Source of the DNA: Victivallales bacterium
Lineage (GTDB): Bacteria; Verrucomicrobiota; Lentisphaeria; Victivallales; JAADHT01
Assembly: GCA_016930955.1 (NCBI GenBank)
Contig: JAFGFR010000167.1
Location: 1 to 8,093, forward strand
Length of the DNA: 8,093 nucleotides
Direction: 5' to 3'
This document shows positions 6,103 through 8,093 of this stretch, in pieces. The notes under the pieces are model-generated. The model was not told the origin of the DNA. It searched no databases and saw nothing but the letters and a program-made list of their open reading frames with translations. The stretch's first letter is position 1; every line of letters begins with the position of its first letter. Both the position numbers and the translations under genes were made by a program.

Positions 6103-7449
6103 TCAAAGCGACAGCGAGTGTCCGGGAGTCTTTCCTCTCCTCGCCTGAGGGCAAATTGACGCGGCGCCCTTGCAGGCGGGCTCGTGGCAGTCGGCGGCGG
6201 AGACATCGGCGTTGGTTGTGTCCGAGCAGATTTTAAGCCATATTGCGCTTTTTGCGGCACCTCCTGTGGCGATGATTTTTCGCGGGCGCGGGCGGCCGCG
6301 GCAAAGGCTGTCAAGCAATTTTGTTATTGTCTGTGCGACAGACAGCATGATGGCCCGGGCGAAGTGACCGTGAGTGTGGTGTTCATTGATGTTTTCGAAA
6401 CCTTTGAGGCCTTCGTACTTGTTGGCGTTTGGTCGGGCGCAAAGCCCTGCGCAGTCGGCTGGAACTATGGCTGCGGCTTCGTCCAGGTCGGAAGGAGTCA
6501 TATCCGGGCAGAATGTCCGGTTGTACCACTCCAGAACCGCCCCCCCGTTCTGATCCCAAGCAAGCTGGTGATATCCCCGGCCTTTGACGGCAGGCGTGAT
6601 ACAGATATCCTTCTGCGGGGCAAGGTCAGGCGCTTGATTGACGCAGGCGACCACTGTCCCCAGAGATATCGTGGCTTGTCCGGTTCTGCCGAGACCGGCG
6701 CCTACAGCGGCCATGTAGTGGTCCAACGAACCCAGATATACCGGAATTCCCGTCGGCAATCCCAGTTGAGCGGCGGGAGTCTCTTGAGAGACGACCCCGG
6801 CTGGAGTTCCAGGCAACGAGGGGGCAGAAAGTTTGTCAGGCCCGATATTCAGCGCGCAAAGAGCATCGGTGTTCCAGGCCAAGGCGTTGATGTCGAGAAT
6901 CCCCAGCAGTGAACTGGTCCCGGTATCGACAGCTTGGCGTTTTGTCAGGCTGTACACCAGATAGTCGCATATCGTCAAGATTTTGCTGGTCCTTTGCCAG
7001 ACCTGCGGCTCCTCGGCCTGAAACCATAAAAGTTTGTTTATGCACAGATGCTCGGAACACTCCGTCCCCAGCCCGGAGGTATGCAAAAACCCCTTTCGTC
7101 GCCACAAGTCGCGGACTTCGGGGTATATGTCCTTTGCTCGCCTGTCCATCCAGACTATCAGGGGTGTCAGTGGCTCGTCATGCTTGTCGAGCAACAAAAA
7201 AGTATTTGCCTGCGAGGAGTATCCCATCGAGACTATCTCCCCGGTCGCCGCGCCGGCCTGTGACTTTGCCTGCCCAATAGCCTGCTGCAAAAGGTGCCAG
7301 AAATCGTCAACATCCAGCTCGCATCTTGTGCCGTCGCCGACTTGTTTCCTGACCTCGACGCGGCCCAGCCCGGCCAATTCCCCTCCGCTGCCGAACAATC
7401 CAGCCTTGAAGTAGCTGGTCCCAAGGTCTATGCCAAGCTTATATTTCAT
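6103..7449 (-). CDS. FGGY-family carbohydrate kinase with atypical, probably truncated C-terminus
   Basis: A protein of 448 residues. FGGY kinases phosphorylate pentoses, hexoses, heptuloses or polyols with ATP. Visible motifs are the first phosphate loop IDLGTS (7-12), the sugar-side WMDRR (100-104), the catalytic-base segment SLDHYMAAVGAG (241-252, Asp243 probable base), the second phosphate motif SLGT (262-265), and the adenosine-site ATGGAAKSAIWL (394-405). EPACKGAA (423-430) matches the conserved E-x-x-x-x-GAA near the end of the family. Normal members continue for about 30-60 residues with a helix of small residues. Here the frame instead gives a basic, Pro/Arg-rich 18-residue tail and stops at 6103-6105. 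A frameshift is possible, because another frame stays open to 6071. A basic Arg/Pro stretch at 384-391 lies in very GC-rich DNA. The ATG overlaps the stop of the ceramidase-like gene (ATGA on this strand), so the pair is coupled. The substrate is unknown, with xylulose-like sugars possible. Confidence 0.87.
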   Translation of the reverse strand: MKYKLGIDLGTSYFKAGLFGSGGELAGLGRVEVRKQVGDGTRCELDVDDFWHLLQQAIGQAKSQAGAATGEIVSMGYSSQANTFLLLDKHDEPLTPLIVWMDRRAKDIYPEVRDLWRRKGFLHTSGLGTECSEHLCINKLLWFQAEEPQVWQRTSKILTICDYLVYSLTKRQAVDTGTSSLLGILDINALAWNTDALCALNIGPDKLSAPSLPGTPAGVVSQETPAAQLGLPTGIPVYLGSLDHYMAAVGAGLGRTGQATISLGTVVACVNQAPDLAPQKDICITPAVKGRGYHQLAWDQNGGAVLEWYNRTFCPDMTPSDLDEAAAIVPADCAGLCARPNANKYEGLKGFENINEHHTHGHFARAIMLSVAQTITKLLDSLCRGRPRPRKIIATGGAAKSAIWLKICSDTTNADVSAADCHEPACKGAASICPQARRGKTPGHSLSL

Positions 7450-8093
7450 TGGAGCATTTCAAGGGTCTTCTGTACGAAGATATTTCCTGCCTTGCAATCG
7501 AACATGGCATTGGATGCCTCATAGCCGCCTTCCCGGGCGGCTTCCTCGGTCACAATATAGCCCTGCAGCTCACCGTTGGCCAATGAGATGACGAAGGCGC
7601 CCTGTTTCTGCCGTTTGACCTCCAAGGCATATTCGGTGAAGATCTCTCCCTGCCAGCCTGCAAACGTCCATTCGCCGATTGTTATCAATTGAATCTCGGC
7701 GGGCAGGCATGCCTGATAGGTCTGCTCCATCCGCCCGTCCGTCGCGGCTTTGGCCAGAGCCAGTGTCTCTTCCGCTCCGAACCAATCGCATTCCGCTGTC
7801 CGGATCTGCTGTCTAAGGGCTCCCTTCTCACGCAGCTTCGAAAGCTTCTGCAGGGACTTGTCCAGTTTCTGCCGAGCCTGCTCGACAGAGGGGAACGTCC
7901 TTCGCGGCAGATTCTCGAGCAAGGCATGTTTTGCCGACAGTGTCGCTGTACGGAAGTCCAGATTGCCGACCGCTTTTTCGACTGCCTTGCCGAGGATTTC
8001 TCCCAGCCGGCGTGCTTCGTCGAAGGTATTGGCCTTGGTGACATGCCGTGGGCTTTGGTTGCCGCACGGGCCGGAATGGTGAAGGACCGGGCA
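7446..8093 (-). CDS. Neutral/alkaline non-lysosomal ceramidase-like protein, C-terminal part only
   Basis: The frame is open to the right edge (first codon at 8093-8091), giving the last 215 residues; the TTG at 7922 is internal. Near the cut end, HHSGPCGNQSPRH (5-17) resembles the conserved GxxGxxSP segment of neutral ceramidases. A long charged helix-forming part with coiled-coil character follows (roughly residues 60-110). Next come IGEWTFAGWQGEIF and SLANGELQGYIVTEEA with EGGYEA, which match the family's PGE strand and its final LANxxxGYxxTxEE...YE block. The Glu of QGE and the Tyr of QGY are placed like the zinc-binding Glu and Tyr of neutral ceramidases; that is an inference by pattern. 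The N-terminal zinc histidines and any signal peptide lie outside the window. True ceramidases cleave the amide of N-acyl sphingosine, but bacterial relatives next to sugar genes may have another substrate. The stop overlaps the kinase ATG (7446-7449). Confidence 0.8.
   Translation of the reverse strand, partial: CPVLHHSGPCGNQSPRHVTKANTFDEARRLGEILGKAVEKAVGNLDFRTATLSAKHALLENLPRRTFPSVEQARQKLDKSLQKLSKLREKGALRQQIRTAECDWFGAEETLALAKAATDGRMEQTYQACLPAEIQLITIGEWTFAGWQGEIFTEYALEVKRQKQGAFVISLANGELQGYIVTEEAAREGGYEASNAMFDCKAGNIFVQKTLEMLQ

Noticed and set aside
6184..6912. Plus-strand open frame of 242 codons opposite the kinase
   Set aside because: It is antisense to a kinase with clear FGGY motifs. Its translation is rich in Arg, Gly and Cys and shows no domain.
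7446..7922. A stand-alone 158-residue gene starting at the TTG at 7922
   Set aside because: The same frame continues without a stop to the window edge and includes the ceramidase-like GNQSP motif, so the TTG is internal.

Overview
The window looks like a bacterial catabolic region with moderate GC, dense gene packing and repeated four-base ATGA stop/start overlaps. The family mix is a sialidase-like propeller, a Gfo/Idh/MocA oxidoreductase, a divergent uroporphyrinogen-decarboxylase-like protein, an HpcH/HpaI aldolase, an SDR, an aldo/keto reductase, a neutral-ceramidase-like protein and an FGGY kinase. This mix is reminiscent of glycan-degrading members of the Planctomycetota-Verrucomicrobiota-Lentisphaerota group. 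That placement is an inference from gene content only; no rRNA or marker gene is present.

Plus-strand cluster (1-5892): six genes run in one direction. A five-Asp-box sialidase-family protein, cut by the left edge, overlaps a Gfo/Idh/MocA oxidoreductase by ATGA. A 206-base gap follows, holding only a doubtful 61-residue ORF. Then come a URO-D-superfamily protein, an HpcH/HpaI class II aldolase 19 bases later, a classical SDR dehydrogenase 51 bases later, and an aldo/keto reductase that overlaps the SDR by ATGA. Catalytic motifs are intact in the aldolase, SDR and aldo/keto reductase. A reasonable reading is a sugar or sugar-acid pathway: glycan hydrolysis or recognition, NAD(P)-dependent oxidation, retro-aldol cleavage to a 2-oxoacid plus an aldehyde, and aldehyde reduction. 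The URO-D-like protein is the piece with no obvious role.

Convergent spacer (5893-6102): no gene is seen. It holds a few weak hairpins and short repeats, and no classical terminator.

Minus-strand pair (8093-6103): a neutral/alkaline-ceramidase-like protein, cut by the right edge so that only its C-terminal 215 residues are present, overlaps by ATGA an FGGY-family carbohydrate kinase. The kinase has complete N-terminal and ATP-site motifs, but it ends abruptly after the conserved C-terminal motif with an atypical basic tail, which suggests C-terminal truncation or a frameshift.

No tRNA, rRNA, CRISPR array, insertion sequence or phage gene was seen. The best candidates for something undescribed are the URO-D/aldolase/SDR/AKR cassette and the translationally coupled ceramidase-like/sugar-kinase pair.
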